Shown here: positions 17,757 to 25,694 of the stretch, in pieces
How positions within the stretch are numbered: the first letter of the stretch is position 1
How the letters are laid out: each line of letters starts with the position of its first letter
Assembly: GCA_041485385.1 (NCBI GenBank)
Contig: JBGPJM010000016.1
Location: forward strand, 1 to 43,443
Source: JBGPJM01 sp041485385
Lineage (GTDB): Bacteria; Planctomycetota; Phycisphaerae; Phycisphaerales; UBA1924
Reading direction: 5' to 3'
DNA: 43,443 nucleotides
Made by a program: the position numbers and the translations under genes
Notes under the pieces: generated by a model
What the model was told of the DNA's origin: nothing
The model's database searches: none
The model's input: only the letters and a program-made list of their open reading frames with translations

Positions 17757-18299
17757 ATGCCCGGTCGGACCAGTCATGCCGAGGAAGACGCCCGGTTCCG
17801 CCTCAGGCGAGCGGGCCTGCGCGTGACGGGAACCCGTCTCCGGGTCATCCGCGCCTTGCAGTCGGGCGACACGCCCCTCAATGCCCAGGAGATCGTCGGG
17901 CGGCTGGGCGACGAGGTTGACCGTGTGACAGTCTACCGCACGCTCAACACACTGGTGGACCGCGGCATCGCGCACCGGGTGAATCCCGGCGATCGGGTCT
18001 TCCGCTTCGGCCTCAGCCCGGGTGTGGGCGCCGGTGCCGGCGGGAGCGCACACGGCCACCCGCACTTCGTCTGCGACGAATGCGGGGCCGTGGAGTGCCT
18101 TGAGGACGCCGAGGTGATCGTCAAGCCTCGTGCCGCCGCTCGCACGCGGGGCAAGTCGGCCGCCGCGCGACGCACACCCGCCTTCCGCGTCAGCCAGCAG
18201 GAGGTGCTTCTGCACGGCACCTGCGGGGACTGCACGACGCCCTCCGCGGGTTCGTCGCGAAAACCCGCGCGGGCGCGCCGACCCGGCAGCTCGGCCTGA
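17757..18299 (+). CDS. Fur-family metalloregulator
   Basis: 180 residues. A winged helix fills the N-terminal half (RLRRAGLRVTGTRLRVIRAL, and VDRVTVYRTLNTLVDRGIAH as the recognition part). The dimer domain holds HGHPH (99-103) and two CxxC pairs, C106/C109 and C156/C159, which form the structural zinc site of Fur, Zur and PerR. A basic Arg/Ala insert (about 124-141) lengthens a loop between them, and the tail is basic. Which metal it senses cannot be read. A zinc role would fit the zinc-linked ABC/DUF3299 genes at 35843-38933, but no shared operator was found. A GTG at 17742 is possible but overlaps the -10-like box. Confidence 0.87.
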   Translation: MPGRTSHAEEDARFRLRRAGLRVTGTRLRVIRALQSGDTPLNAQEIVGRLGDEVDRVTVYRTLNTLVDRGIAHRVNPGDRVFRFGLSPGVGAGAGGSAHGHPHFVCDECGAVECLEDAEVIVKPRAAARTRGKSAAARRTPAFRVSQQEVLLHGTCGDCTTPSAGSSRKPARARRPGSSA

Positions 18300-18320
18300 G
18301 GTCGCCCGACCGGTCCGCAC

Positions 18321-19571
18321 TCAGAAGTGGTCGGTCATCCACGGCGTCGAACCGGCGAATATCGCCGCGGCCACGCCCACGGCGTCGTCGTCGCCTTCCA
18401 GCTCACCGATCGCGCGCAGTGCCCACGGGGACACAAAGCCGGTGTAGAGGCCCGCCAGCGCGGTGATCCCCAGCCGGATCGTCCCCGGTGCGCGCCCGGT
18501 GTCCGACCCCTTCTCCGCGGTCACTTCGGCCTCCCCGCCCTCGACGCGCAGCGTGTAGGCCCCATTGTTGGGCGCGATCACCGCGTCATGCACCTCCAGG
18601 CGCAGCGACCCCCGCACGGGCGCGCCGTAGCCGCGCGCCGCCAGGGCGGCGCGGACGTTGGTGATCCGCACCATCCAGTGGTCCTTGAGTGTGGGCCTGT
18701 AGATCTGCTCCGGGAGCATCATCAGCAGGTGGTGGCACGGGCCGCAGCACCAGGTCATCTCCGGCGCCATGGTGGCGTACCCCGCCAGGAACGACCACAG
18801 CGCCCGCCCCGCAGTGCCGGTCGTGCACGCCATGTCGTGCACCTGCACCTCGTGGCGTCCGCCGATGGGGATCGCGGGCAGGTGCTGCGAGAGGAAGACG
18901 TACCCCTGCATCGTGCCCGCTTCGTCCTCGACGACAAACGCCCGCGCGGGCTCCGTGCGCGTGGGCGGCGGGCGTTCGATCCGGTCCCAGATGACCGCCG
19001 AGCGGTCGAGGTTGCCGTCGAAGTTCCGCGAGACGAACCTGTACAGGGCCTGCACCGGCGCGCGGTCGGCGTCCACCATCGGGCGGACCCGCGCCCCCGC
19101 GCTGCTGGGTTCGTGCGAGCGGCGCCCCACCCTATGCAGCGGAAGGCGGACTTCGTAGCGGTGGCCCGCCTGCTCGTAGCCAACGGCGCGGTAGAGCCTC
19201 TGGATCGCCGGGTAGAGCGTGGAGATCGGCACGGCGTGCCCGTGCATCTCGGCGAGCGCGCGGCGCATGAGCTCGGTGGCGACGCCGCGCCCGCGGGCCT
19301 CCGGCGCGACCCCGACCGCCGCCACGCCCCACATCGGTACGCTCCGTCCGCCGAAGAACTGGCCCATCGGCAGCAGGATGAGCCCCGCCTGCACGCCGGC
19401 GCTGTCCGCGAGGACCCGGATGTTGCCGCGATCATGGCGGCCCACCCACGCCGCCGACTCGCTCTCCGGCCGTCCGAACGAGTGCGCCAGCACCCGTGCG
19501 TACGCGGTGGCCTCGGCGTCGGTGTTGAGCACGGTGTAGTTCATCTCTCGAAGCTCAGATCGCCCGATCAT
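18321..19571 (-). CDS. Eis-like GNAT N-acetyltransferase with SCP2-like C-terminal domain
   Basis: 416 residues from the preferred start. The first domain is GNAT: VAAVGVAPEARGRGVATELM is the acetyl-CoA pyrophosphate-binding motif. A second GNAT-like half and a C-terminal sterol-carrier-like domain (LRLEVHDAVIAPNNGAYTLR) follow, ending ...PWMTDHF. A terminal aromatic residue with a free carboxylate is a catalytic feature of Eis enzymes, which acetylate amines such as aminoglycosides or lysine side chains. The start at 19571 shares ATGA with the aminotransferase stop, so the pair is coupled; an ATG at 19544 is an alternative that fits the family start equally well. The native substrate is unknown. 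Confidence 0.82.
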   Translation of the reverse strand: MIGRSELREMNYTVLNTDAEATAYARVLAHSFGRPESESAAWVGRHDRGNIRVLADSAGVQAGLILLPMGQFFGGRSVPMWGVAAVGVAPEARGRGVATELMRRALAEMHGHAVPISTLYPAIQRLYRAVGYEQAGHRYEVRLPLHRVGRRSHEPSSAGARVRPMVDADRAPVQALYRFVSRNFDGNLDRSAVIWDRIERPPPTRTEPARAFVVEDEAGTMQGYVFLSQHLPAIPIGGRHEVQVHDMACTTGTAGRALWSFLAGYATMAPEMTWCCGPCHHLLMMLPEQIYRPTLKDHWMVRITNVRAALAARGYGAPVRGSLRLEVHDAVIAPNNGAYTLRVEGGEAEVTAEKGSDTGRAPGTIRLGITALAGLYTGFVSPWALRAIGELEGDDDAVGVAAAIFAGSTPWMTDHF

Positions 19572-20800
19572 CCGCCCGTCAGCACCTTTGCCAGCACGTC
19601 CAGACCGCGGGCGAGTGTCGACTCGCTCGCGGCGTAGCTGAGCCGGAAATGCGTGTCCCGCGCCGAGAAGACGTTCCCGGGGATCAGCAGCAGGTTCTTC
19701 TCGACGCACCGGCGCACGAACTCATCGCCGGAGATCCCCAGCGTCGCCGGGATCCGCGGGAAGACGTAGAACGCTCCCCCCGGGGTCGCCACCTCCGTCA
19801 CGGGGCGCAGGCGATCGAGGACCATGTCGCGCCGCCGCCGGTAGCTCTCGACCATCGGGGTCATGTCGACGTCCAGCGCCGCCGCCGCGCCCCACTGCAG
19901 CGCCGAGGGAGCGCACACGTACGTGTACTGCTGGAGCTTGAGCATCTCCTCGATGATCCTGCGCGGGCCCGCGGCGTAGCCGAGGCGCCACCCCGTTATG
20001 CCGTAGGTCTTCCCGAACCCCCGCACCACCAGGACGTCCTCCTCGGCGCCGGCGAACCGCGCGGGGCTCGGGCACACCTTGAGGCCGCCGGCGGCCCGCC
20101 GCCCGGCGGCTCCGTTCTCCCGCGGCTTGGGCTCCCGGGCGTCCTGGTAGGTGAACTCGTCGTAGATCTCATCGCTGATGAGCAGCACGCCGCGCGCGCG
20201 GCAGAGCTCCAGCAGCTCGCGGCATTCGCTTGTGCCGGCCACCACGCCGGAGGGGTTTCCCGGCGAGTTCAGCAGCACCGCTTTCGTGCGCGCCGTGATG
20301 AGCGGTTCAACACGGGCGGCGGTGAGCCGGAAGTCCGGGTACGTGTCGCACCGCACCGCCTTCGCTCCCGTCGCCGTCGCCAGGTGCGGGTAGAGCACGA
20401 AATACGGGTCGGGGATGATCACCTCGTCCCCGGGGTTGATCAGCGACATGAACGCCAGCCACAGCGCGCCCGACGTGCCCGAGGTCACGATCAGCCCGGG
20501 GCTCTCCAGCGCGGCTTCCGGGCGTGAGAGAGGGTTGACCATCCAGCCGAGATCTTCGTGGAGACGCTCGGCCAGTTTCTCGCGCAGGAGCGGGATGCCC
20601 TGGGTGACGGTGTAGCCGTTGCGGTCGGCGTTGATCGCGTCGATCGCCGCTTGCTTGATGGGCGCGGGCACCGGGAAATCGGGCTGGCCGATCGACAGGT
20701 TGATCGGGTCCTTGAGCTTGGCGCCCAGGTCGAAGACGCGTCGGATGCCCGAGGCGTCGATCAGGCGCGAGCGATCAGCGATGAGGCGCTCGATGTCCAT
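19568..20800 (-). CDS. Class I/II PLP-dependent aminotransferase
   Basis: 410 residues, AspC-like fold type I. PLP site: lysine K264 in GFGKTYGITGWRLGY; NSPGNPSG binds the substrate carboxylate and cofactor; SDEIYDEF holds the Asp and Tyr that contact the pyridine ring. It probably transfers the amino group of aspartate or an aromatic/branched amino acid to 2-oxoglutarate. Between SDEIYDEF and the PLP lysine it carries an Arg/Ala/Gly-rich insert of about 20 residues (PKPRENGAAGRRAAGG) absent from typical members. The start at 20800 is chosen because MDIERLI begins the family alignment; the frame extends upstream with a cysteine-rich stretch that looks non-coding. Confidence 0.9.
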   Translation of the reverse strand: MDIERLIADRSRLIDASGIRRVFDLGAKLKDPINLSIGQPDFPVPAPIKQAAIDAINADRNGYTVTQGIPLLREKLAERLHEDLGWMVNPLSRPEAALESPGLIVTSGTSGALWLAFMSLINPGDEVIIPDPYFVLYPHLATATGAKAVRCDTYPDFRLTAARVEPLITARTKAVLLNSPGNPSGVVAGTSECRELLELCRARGVLLISDEIYDEFTYQDAREPKPRENGAAGRRAAGGLKVCPSPARFAGAEEDVLVVRGFGKTYGITGWRLGYAAGPRRIIEEMLKLQQYTYVCAPSALQWGAAAALDVDMTPMVESYRRRRDMVLDRLRPVTEVATPGGAFYVFPRIPATLGISGDEFVRRCVEKNLLLIPGNVFSARDTHFRLSYAASESTLARGLDVLAKVLTGG

Positions 20801-20899
20801 GCAGCATCCACAACGGGCCGCGACCATCCGGCGGCACACCGAACAAGCGACCGCCACCGACGCGACGAATCAGGCCGGCGCAGGGGGGGCCGGTAACGA

Positions 20900-21061
20900 T
20901 CACTTCTTCCCGACGCGCGTCTTGGCCAGCCCCGTCGGCCTGGCCTTCGACGTGTCGAGTTTCTTCTCGGCGATCAGCCTATCGATCCGCTCGGTGCGGG
21001 TGAGTACACTGCGGGACTGCGAGAGGTTGCCGGAGGTCTTCAGCGAACGGTCGAGGCTCAT
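20900..21061 (-). CDS. PVC signature small basic protein (TIGR04137-like)
   Basis: 53 residues, strongly basic. The sequence runs from MSLDRSLKTSGNL through RSVLTRTERIDRLI to a KTRVGKK end. The opening MS-hydrophobic-RSLK and the central RSVLTR.ERI are the pattern I know from the small basic protein confined to Planctomycetes, Verrucomicrobia and Chlamydiae, thought to bind nucleic acid or act with the ribosome. AGGA lies 7 nt before the ATG. It sits between the SPOR-like gene (132 bp upstream) and the aminotransferase (99 bp downstream), all on the minus strand. It is too short for most gene finders. The assignment is from memory of the motif, not from a search. Confidence 0.87.
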   Translation of the reverse strand: MSLDRSLKTSGNLSQSRSVLTRTERIDRLIAEKKLDTSKARPTGLAKTRVGKK

Positions 21062-21193
21062 GGTCGATTCCTGGCCGGGCGGCTGCCCGGGTGTGGTTCT
21101 CTTCGCGTCGGTCCGCAGGTGCCCCCAAGCCCGAATCTTTGACCGCCGGCGCGCCCGGGGCCACTGCCGGCTCTGGTTCCCGAGGCCAGAAGG

Positions 21194-22099
21194 CTATTTG
21201 TTGTACTTGTCCCAGCCGCAGCTGGCGAAGTCCGACGACCCCTTCTGCTCGGTCTTCCAGCGGCGGCCGATCTGCTGCACCTTGGCGATCAACCCCTGCC
21301 GCTCGGCGCCCCGCTTGTACTCGTCGGACGTCAGCCCCTGGCGCGCGATCACGCACCAGAGCGACCGGGGCTTGGCCAGGAGGCTCGCGGCCTCCTCCCC
21401 CTCGGGCGCCACCACCACCGCCGGCACGCCGTTCTGCGACAAGAAGGCTGCCGCGGCCTGGGCGTCCTTCAGCAGCAAGCGTTCGATGACCAGGTAGTTC
21501 ACGCCGACCTCGCGCGGGTCGTCGCCGAAGACGGCGCTGGTCTGTTCCTGCTGCGCCGGCGGTGCGGCGGGCGTCTTGGGCTTGGCGGCGGTCCCGGCCC
21601 CGTCGATCGGCGATGTCCTCGGCGTCGGCGTCTTCGGGGTCCGGTCCGTCGGTTGCAGGCCGGTCTTCCCGTCCACCGCCCCGTCCGGTGGGGGAGCCTG
21701 CTTGGGGCCGAGGAGGCGAGCTTGCTCGTGCTTGGCGCCGCTCTGATAGGCCACCACCCACGTGAGCACGACCAGCGAAGCAGCGATTCCCAAGGCGATC
21801 CAAAGGGACGACCCTGTCAGGCTCAACGTGGAGGGTCCCCGACTGTCGCGGAGTCCGATCGGTCCGTTCATCTCCGGGACTGGAGCAGGCTCGATGGGGG
21901 GCGCATCCGGAAAGCGCGGGAACGCCGGCGCCGCCACCGCCCCCCGGCTCGGGCGTGAAGCGCTCAGCATGGGTGAGCCGCCCCCGATCCCTGTCCCGGG
22001 CCGCTCGGGCCCACTCCCCCCCGCGCCTCCGGGGCCCGTGCGCCGCGATGTGTCTCGCATGAGCTCGAACAGCGGCGGGGATTTGCGGTTTCGTCCCAT
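21194..22099 (-). CDS. Single-pass membrane protein with SPOR-like C-terminal domain
   Basis: 301 residues. A Pro/Gly-rich cytoplasmic arm (1-95) precedes one transmembrane helix (98-119, LWIALGIAASLVVLTWVVAYQS), then a Pro/Thr/Lys linker (about 125-190). The periplasmic domain (about 200-285: NYLVIERLLLKDAQAAAAFL, then SQNGVPAVVV and AKVQQIGRRWK) has the beta-alpha-beta order of SPOR or SPOR-like folds, which bind denuded septal peptidoglycan. A role in cell division or wall remodelling is plausible; planctomycetes often lack FtsZ, so the division link is uncertain. GATAAT 8 nt before the ATG suggests a leaderless transcript. It diverges from nuoI. Confidence 0.75.
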   Translation of the reverse strand: MGRNRKSPPLFELMRDTSRRTGPGGAGGSGPERPGTGIGGGSPMLSASRPSRGAVAAPAFPRFPDAPPIEPAPVPEMNGPIGLRDSRGPSTLSLTGSSLWIALGIAASLVVLTWVVAYQSGAKHEQARLLGPKQAPPPDGAVDGKTGLQPTDRTPKTPTPRTSPIDGAGTAAKPKTPAAPPAQQEQTSAVFGDDPREVGVNYLVIERLLLKDAQAAAAFLSQNGVPAVVVAPEGEEAASLLAKPRSLWCVIARQGLTSDEYKRGAERQGLIAKVQQIGRRWKTEQKGSSDFASCGWDKYNK

Positions 22100-22107
22100 T
22101 GACGTGG

Positions 22108-22113
22108 ATTATC
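22108..22113 (-). promoter_or_regulatory. -10-like box before the SPOR-like gene
   Basis: On the minus strand GATAAT (five of six bases of TATAAT) ends 8 nt before the ATG at 22099. No Shine-Dalgarno. Confidence 0.45.
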
Positions 22114-22190
22114 CGCCCCCCGCGCGATCCGAGCAACGCCGCTCATGCCCCTCCCCTGCGATTTCACATCGACCCTTCCGCCCCTGTTCG

Positions 22191-22196
22191 TATACT
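22191..22196 (+). promoter_or_regulatory. -10-like box before nuoI
   Basis: TATACT ends 8 nt before the ATG at 22205, which puts the likely transcript start at or next to the start codon. ATCGAC at 22168-22173 is 17 nt upstream but is a poor -35. Confidence 0.5.
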
Positions 22197-22204
22197 CTCC
22201 CCGC

Positions 22205-22750
22205 ATGTCCATCCGCTCCGAAGACATCGCTCCGATCGCGCCCCCGAGGCTCACACGCCTTCAGAACGCCTACCTGCCGGAGGTCTTCAAGGGCTTCGGC
22301 ACCACGATGCGGCATTTCTTCACGTCTTTCGGCCAGGGGCGCACCAGCCGCACCATGCAGTATCCGGAGGAGCGGAAGGAGCATCGCAAGCCGGAGGACG
22401 GCGGCATGGAGCCCCGGAACTTCCGCGGCGTGCACCGCCTGAACCGCGACGAACAGGGGCGCGTGAAGTGTGTCGCGTGCATGATGTGCCCGACGATCTG
22501 TCCGGCGCACTGCATCCACATCGAGGCCGCGGAATCGCCGTGGGATGATCGCGAGAAATACCCCAAGAAGTTCGAGATCGACGAGCTGCGCTGCATCTTC
22601 TGCGGGATGTGCGAGGAGGCGTGCCCGGTGGATGCCATCGAGCTCACGACCGAGTACGACGTGGTCGGCCTTTCACGCCACGAGATGGTCTTCGACAAGG
22701 AGAAGCTCCTGAACGTGTACGACGTGACGATCGGCAAGAAGCCGATGTGA
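22205..22750 (+). CDS. nuoI: NADH-quinone oxidoreductase subunit I
   Basis: 181 residues, the usual length. NuoI is the two-cluster ferredoxin of respiratory complex I, passing electrons towards the quinone site on the cytoplasmic face. Two 4Fe-4S motifs are complete: C89/C92/C95/C99 (CVACMMCPTICP) and C130/C133/C136/C140 (CIFCGMCEEACP). The N terminus has the YLPEVFKGFGTTMRHFF amphipathic segment. No other nuo gene is in the window, so the subunit is separated from its operon. Start at 22205: no ribosome site, but a -10-like TATACT lies 8 nt upstream; an upstream ATG (22145) would overlap the SPOR-gene side. Confidence 0.93.
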   Translation: MSIRSEDIAPIAPPRLTRLQNAYLPEVFKGFGTTMRHFFTSFGQGRTSRTMQYPEERKEHRKPEDGGMEPRNFRGVHRLNRDEQGRVKCVACMMCPTICPAHCIHIEAAESPWDDREKYPKKFEIDELRCIFCGMCEEACPVDAIELTTEYDVVGLSRHEMVFDKEKLLNVYDVTIGKKPM

Positions 22751-23148
22751 CCGTCGATTTGAGGCCGGTGGCAATGTTGGCAATATTGGGGAAATCTTGG
22801 CGGATTTCTCGGTGATTTGCGAAGATTCCCCGGTGGCATTGTTGGGCGGGGTTGGCAATGTTGGGCGTAGCCGTCGGGGGAAGGGAGACTGGGAGAGTGG
22901 GGGTGAATCTGCCTGCTTCAGGGGATTTTTGCTGCTCGGGCTCTGGCGTTGGGAAGAGAAGTTCGTTGGCGTCCTTAGGCGTCGAATGGGGCCGCCGTGG
23001 CTCTCGGCAACGCGGGCGCGGAATGAGCGCCGGTTCGGGATATCAAAGAGTAATCGCACCAGCTCAATGACTGCCGATGCCAACCCTATCACACGCAGAA
23101 CAAGCGTGCAAGGAAAATGTTTGGTTTTCTTGCTCAGGTCGCTTTGGT
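22751..23148. other. Intergenic region with short repeats and a hairpin
   Basis: No gene is supported in these 398 bp after nuoI. GGCAATGTTGG occurs at 22770-22780 and again at 22853-22863 with related copies between. GGGGAAATCTT (22788-22798) can pair with AAGATTCCCC (22822-22831), leaving one bulged base, which may form the end of the nuoI transcript. The base composition is clearly less GC-rich than the genes around it. Confidence 0.45.
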
Positions 23149-23700
23149 CTACCGCCGACGCCTGCGGAGCCCCACGAGCCCACCGAGGCTTAGAAGGGCC
23201 GCGGTTGCGGGTGCCGGCACGTTTACGCCGAGCAGCATCGCGTACGTGAACTGCGACTGGTGGCCGGTGCCGTTGAACCCGGCGTCGCCCGCACCCGTCA
23301 CGGCGACTCGGTAGGTTCCGGTCGTGGTGAGCGGGCCCGAATCGAGGCTCACCGTTCCGGCGCTGGTCGCCGTCGCGATGAGCACGCCCGACGGATTGAA
23401 CAGCCCCACCATTGAGTCCGCCGAGGCGGGTGTGCTGTCAAAGAGGGAGATCAGCACCCGGTACCCGCTCTGTGCGACGGGGAAGGCGAAGAAGTCGATC
23501 CCGTGGGTGGTCGTGTCGCCGCCGCCGGGCCCGATCGCGCCGTCGATCAGCTCGCCGCCGGGAAAGTCGCCAGCGGGCAGAACCTGGGCGGTCGGGAAGG
23601 TATCGTTCGGCTCGGCCTCGAAGACGATCTGGGCCTGAGCGAGGCCCGCGAAGCCGAGTGCCGCCAAAGATCCGGCTGCAACGAAGAGTCGAGTACGCAT
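23149..23700 (-). CDS. PEP-CTERM-like exported surface protein
   Basis: 183 residues. A signal peptide (1 to about 23, ending AQA) leads into a beta-rich domain (about 26-155: EAEPNDTFPTAQVL, IDFFAFPVAQ, GTYRVAVTGAGDAG) of the pre-peptidase C-terminal type that often binds carbohydrate or serves as an adhesin. The end, VPAPATAALLSLGGLVGL followed by RRRRR, is a PEP-CTERM-like sorting signal: short motif, transmembrane helix, arginine cluster. Such proteins are processed by exosortase and released or anchored at the outer surface. GGAG stands 5 nt before the ATG at 23700. It has its own promoter and a possible operator upstream (23840-23888). Confidence 0.9.
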   Translation of the reverse strand: MRTRLFVAAGSLAALGFAGLAQAQIVFEAEPNDTFPTAQVLPAGDFPGGELIDGAIGPGGGDTTTHGIDFFAFPVAQSGYRVLISLFDSTPASADSMVGLFNPSGVLIATATSAGTVSLDSGPLTTTGTYRVAVTGAGDAGFNGTGHQSQFTYAMLLGVNVPAPATAALLSLGGLVGLRRRRR

Positions 23701-23839
23701 GATCTCCAGCTCCCGGCAAATAGACAGGAGGCACACCGGTGACGCGCAACGACGAACGCGCACCGGTAGCGGGCTGATCCGCGCTCTCTCTGTTTGGGTA
23801 GTGACCGGTAGGTGCCGAGTTCTCCGGCTCGGCACCCCA

Positions 23840-23888
23840 AGAATACACATAGAGCGTGCCGACGCAAGCAAATTTGGACGCAATTTGC
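23840..23888 (-). promoter_or_regulatory. Promoter and palindromic operator of the PEP-CTERM gene
   Basis: Reading the minus strand: -35 TTGCGT (23867-23862), a 16-bp spacer and -10 TATTCT (23845-23840). Directly upstream of the -35 lies a perfect inverted repeat, GCAAATT, 7 bp, AATTTGC (23868-23888), an AT-rich island in GC-rich DNA. That is the usual place for an activator site. A leader of about 130 nt would follow. Confidence 0.5.
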
Positions 23889-23929
23889 CTTGACACGACT
23901 ACTGATGTCCAGATAAGCAAGCGCGGCGA

Positions 23930-24808
23930 TCAGTCGGCAAGGCGTGCCAGTTCGTCCCTGAACCGTGCTGCGGCATCGCTCACCGTGCCCCTCCATCCGG
24001 ACCCTGCCGCTGCTGGGTAGATCACCGAGCGGCTGGCGGAGACGAGCACGCCTCCCTCGGCCGGCCCTGGGGCACCCGGACGCAACAGCGACCGGCAGTC
24101 CTCGAGCGTCCCCCCTTGCGCACCGTAGCCGGGCACCAGAAAGATCTGGTCGGGCATCCTGGCCCGGAGGGCCCTGCCATCGGCGGCCTTGGTGGCGCCG
24201 ACAACCGCGCCAACGTCGCTCAGCCCGCGCCGGCCGCGCCGACCCCTGCCCAGCGTCGCGACGATGTCGGCCATCATTTCGGCAACGGACCGACCGTCCG
24301 CGAGGCGCTGCGATTGGACGGCGTCCGAGCCGGGGTTGCTGGTCCGCACGAGGACGAAGACCCCGCGGCCGGGCCTGAGGAACGGCTCGATCGTGTCAGG
24401 GCCGAGATAGCCCGAGACGGTCATCGCATCGGCGGCGAGAGACGGCTGCTCGGACCCCATCGCCGCGTGCGCATAGTGCTCGGCGGTGAAGCCGATGTCG
24501 CCCCGCTTGGCGTCCAGGACGACCAGCAGCCCGCGTGAGCGAGCCGCCGCGATGACCTCGCGGAGCGCCGCGAAGCCGGGAGCGCCGTGCCTCTCGAAGC
24601 ACGCCGATTGCGGCTTCACGACGCCGACGAACGGCTGCACGGCGTCGAGCACGCCCATGCAGAACTCGCTAATCATGTCGGCGGGAGCGGCGTTTTGCCG
24701 CCGGATCTCCTCCGGGAGCATTTCGAGCACCGGGTCCAGCCCCACGCATGCGGGCGACCCGACCCGCTCGATCGCCGCGGCCAACCGATCCGAGAACGCC
24801 TCGAGCAT
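23930..24808 (-). CDS. pyrF: Orotidine 5'-phosphate decarboxylase
   Basis: 292 residues, the longer group 2 (PyrF-like) type. It decarboxylates OMP to UMP, the last step of pyrimidine synthesis, in the cytoplasm. The catalytic DAKRGDIG block has D99, K101 and D104. Near the N terminus ACVGLDPVLEMLP contacts the substrate. The C-terminal half keeps FLVPGYGAQGG, the phosphate-binding turn. AGGGGA about 7 nt before the ATG sets the start at 24808; a longer frame upstream (to 24925) is repetitive and unlikely to be coding. It diverges from yceH across 155 bp. Confidence 0.94.
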   Translation of the reverse strand: MLEAFSDRLAAAIERVGSPACVGLDPVLEMLPEEIRRQNAAPADMISEFCMGVLDAVQPFVGVVKPQSACFERHGAPGFAALREVIAAARSRGLLVVLDAKRGDIGFTAEHYAHAAMGSEQPSLAADAMTVSGYLGPDTIEPFLRPGRGVFVLVRTSNPGSDAVQSQRLADGRSVAEMMADIVATLGRGRRGRRGLSDVGAVVGATKAADGRALRARMPDQIFLVPGYGAQGGTLEDCRSLLRPGAPGPAEGGVLVSASRSVIYPAAAGSGWRGTVSDAAARFRDELARLAD

Positions 24809-24907
24809 CCGGATTCCCCTGCTGTGCTGAAACCCCCGGCCCCCGCCATGGCCGAGAAGGATAACCGCGCTGGGGACAGGCGAGGTGCAGGTGGGTGCGG
24901 TGCGGAT

Positions 24908-24938
24908 GGGACGAATGGGACTCATGGGACGAATGGGG
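24908..24938. repeat. Two 18-bp-spaced direct repeats between pyrF and yceH
   Basis: GGGACGAATGGG occurs at 24908-24919 and 24926-24937, separated by ACTCAT. It lies in the divergent promoter region, close to the yceH -10-like box. It could be a binding site or a small tandem duplication. Confidence 0.5.
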
Positions 24939-24949
24939 CGCGGAGGACT

Positions 24950-24955
24950 TAGACT
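24950..24955 (+). promoter_or_regulatory. -10-like box before yceH
   Basis: TAGACT ends 8 nt before the ATG at 24964. No Shine-Dalgarno is seen. Confidence 0.4.
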
Positions 24956-24963
24956 GTCGTCAC

Positions 24964-25656
24964 ATGATCACCCTCACCCGTGACGAATCCCGCGTGCTCG
25001 GCGTGCTGATCGAGAAGGCCCAGACGACGCCCGCGCAGTACCCGCTGACGCTCAACGCGCTCGTGGTCGGCTCCAACCAGAAGAACAACCGCGACCCTGT
25101 CACGAACTTCGACGAGGAACGCGTCTTCGACGCGGTCGACTCCCTGCGCACCAAGGGCCTCGTCCGCGAGCTGATGCTCTCGGGCAGCCGCGTGCCCAAG
25201 TACCGTCATGTCGCCCGCGAGGTGCTGAGCGTGACGACGGAGGAGCTGGTGATCCTCGCCGAGCTCCTCCTGCGCGGCCCGCAGACCGTGGGCGAGCTCC
25301 GGGGACGGGCCTCGAGGATGCACCCGCTGGAGTCGCTGGAGTCGACGCAGGCCGTGCTCAACGGGCTGATCGCCCGCGCCGAGCCGATGCTTCGCGATTT
25401 TCCGCCGTCGCCCGGCTCGCGCGCCAAGCGGTACGTCCAGCTGCTCTGCCCGGAGCTCCATCCGCTCGACCACGTCTCCCAGGGCACGGACTCCGCCGAC
25501 GATTTTTCCGCCCTCCCCGCGCGCGCCGGCGACCAGGCCCCCAAGGGCCTGGTCGAACGGGTAGACCAGTTAGAGTCGGAGGTCCGCCAGCTCAGGCAAT
25601 CGGTGCTGAAGCTTGCCTTGTCGCTGGGCGAACAGGACGTTGCCTCGCAGATATGA
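24964..25656 (+). CDS. YceH/DUF480 family protein
   Basis: 230 residues. The sequence begins MITLTRDESRVLGVLIEKAQ and has YPLTLNALVVGSNQKNNRDP, the clear core of the DUF480/YceH family. Members are two tandem winged-helix domains (here about 1-90 and 95-175) with no known reaction; a nucleic-acid role is assumed from the fold. GPQTVGELRGRASRMHPL marks the second domain. The tail (about 205-228, LVERVDQLESEVRQLRQSVL) is a predicted coiled coil. It converges on a small minus-strand gene across a hairpin. Confidence 0.9.
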   Translation: MITLTRDESRVLGVLIEKAQTTPAQYPLTLNALVVGSNQKNNRDPVTNFDEERVFDAVDSLRTKGLVRELMLSGSRVPKYRHVAREVLSVTTEELVILAELLLRGPQTVGELRGRASRMHPLESLESTQAVLNGLIARAEPMLRDFPPSPGSRAKRYVQLLCPELHPLDHVSQGTDSADDFSALPARAGDQAPKGLVERVDQLESEVRQLRQSVLKLALSLGEQDVASQI

Positions 25657-25674
25657 CGCAGCGGAGCCGCTCTT

Positions 25675-25691
25675 CACGGGGCTCGCCCGTG
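25675..25691. terminator. Bidirectional terminator-like hairpin
   Basis: CACGGG (25675-25680) pairs with CCCGTG (25686-25691) across a 5-base loop. It lies in the 38-bp gap between two convergent genes, the expected place for a two-way terminator. No T tract follows on either strand. Confidence 0.45.
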
Positions 25692-25694
25692 CCG

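Noticed and set aside
22797..23249. 150-codon frame between nuoI and the PEP-CTERM gene
   Set aside because: No start site, no family motif, and it runs into the antisense of the PEP-CTERM gene.
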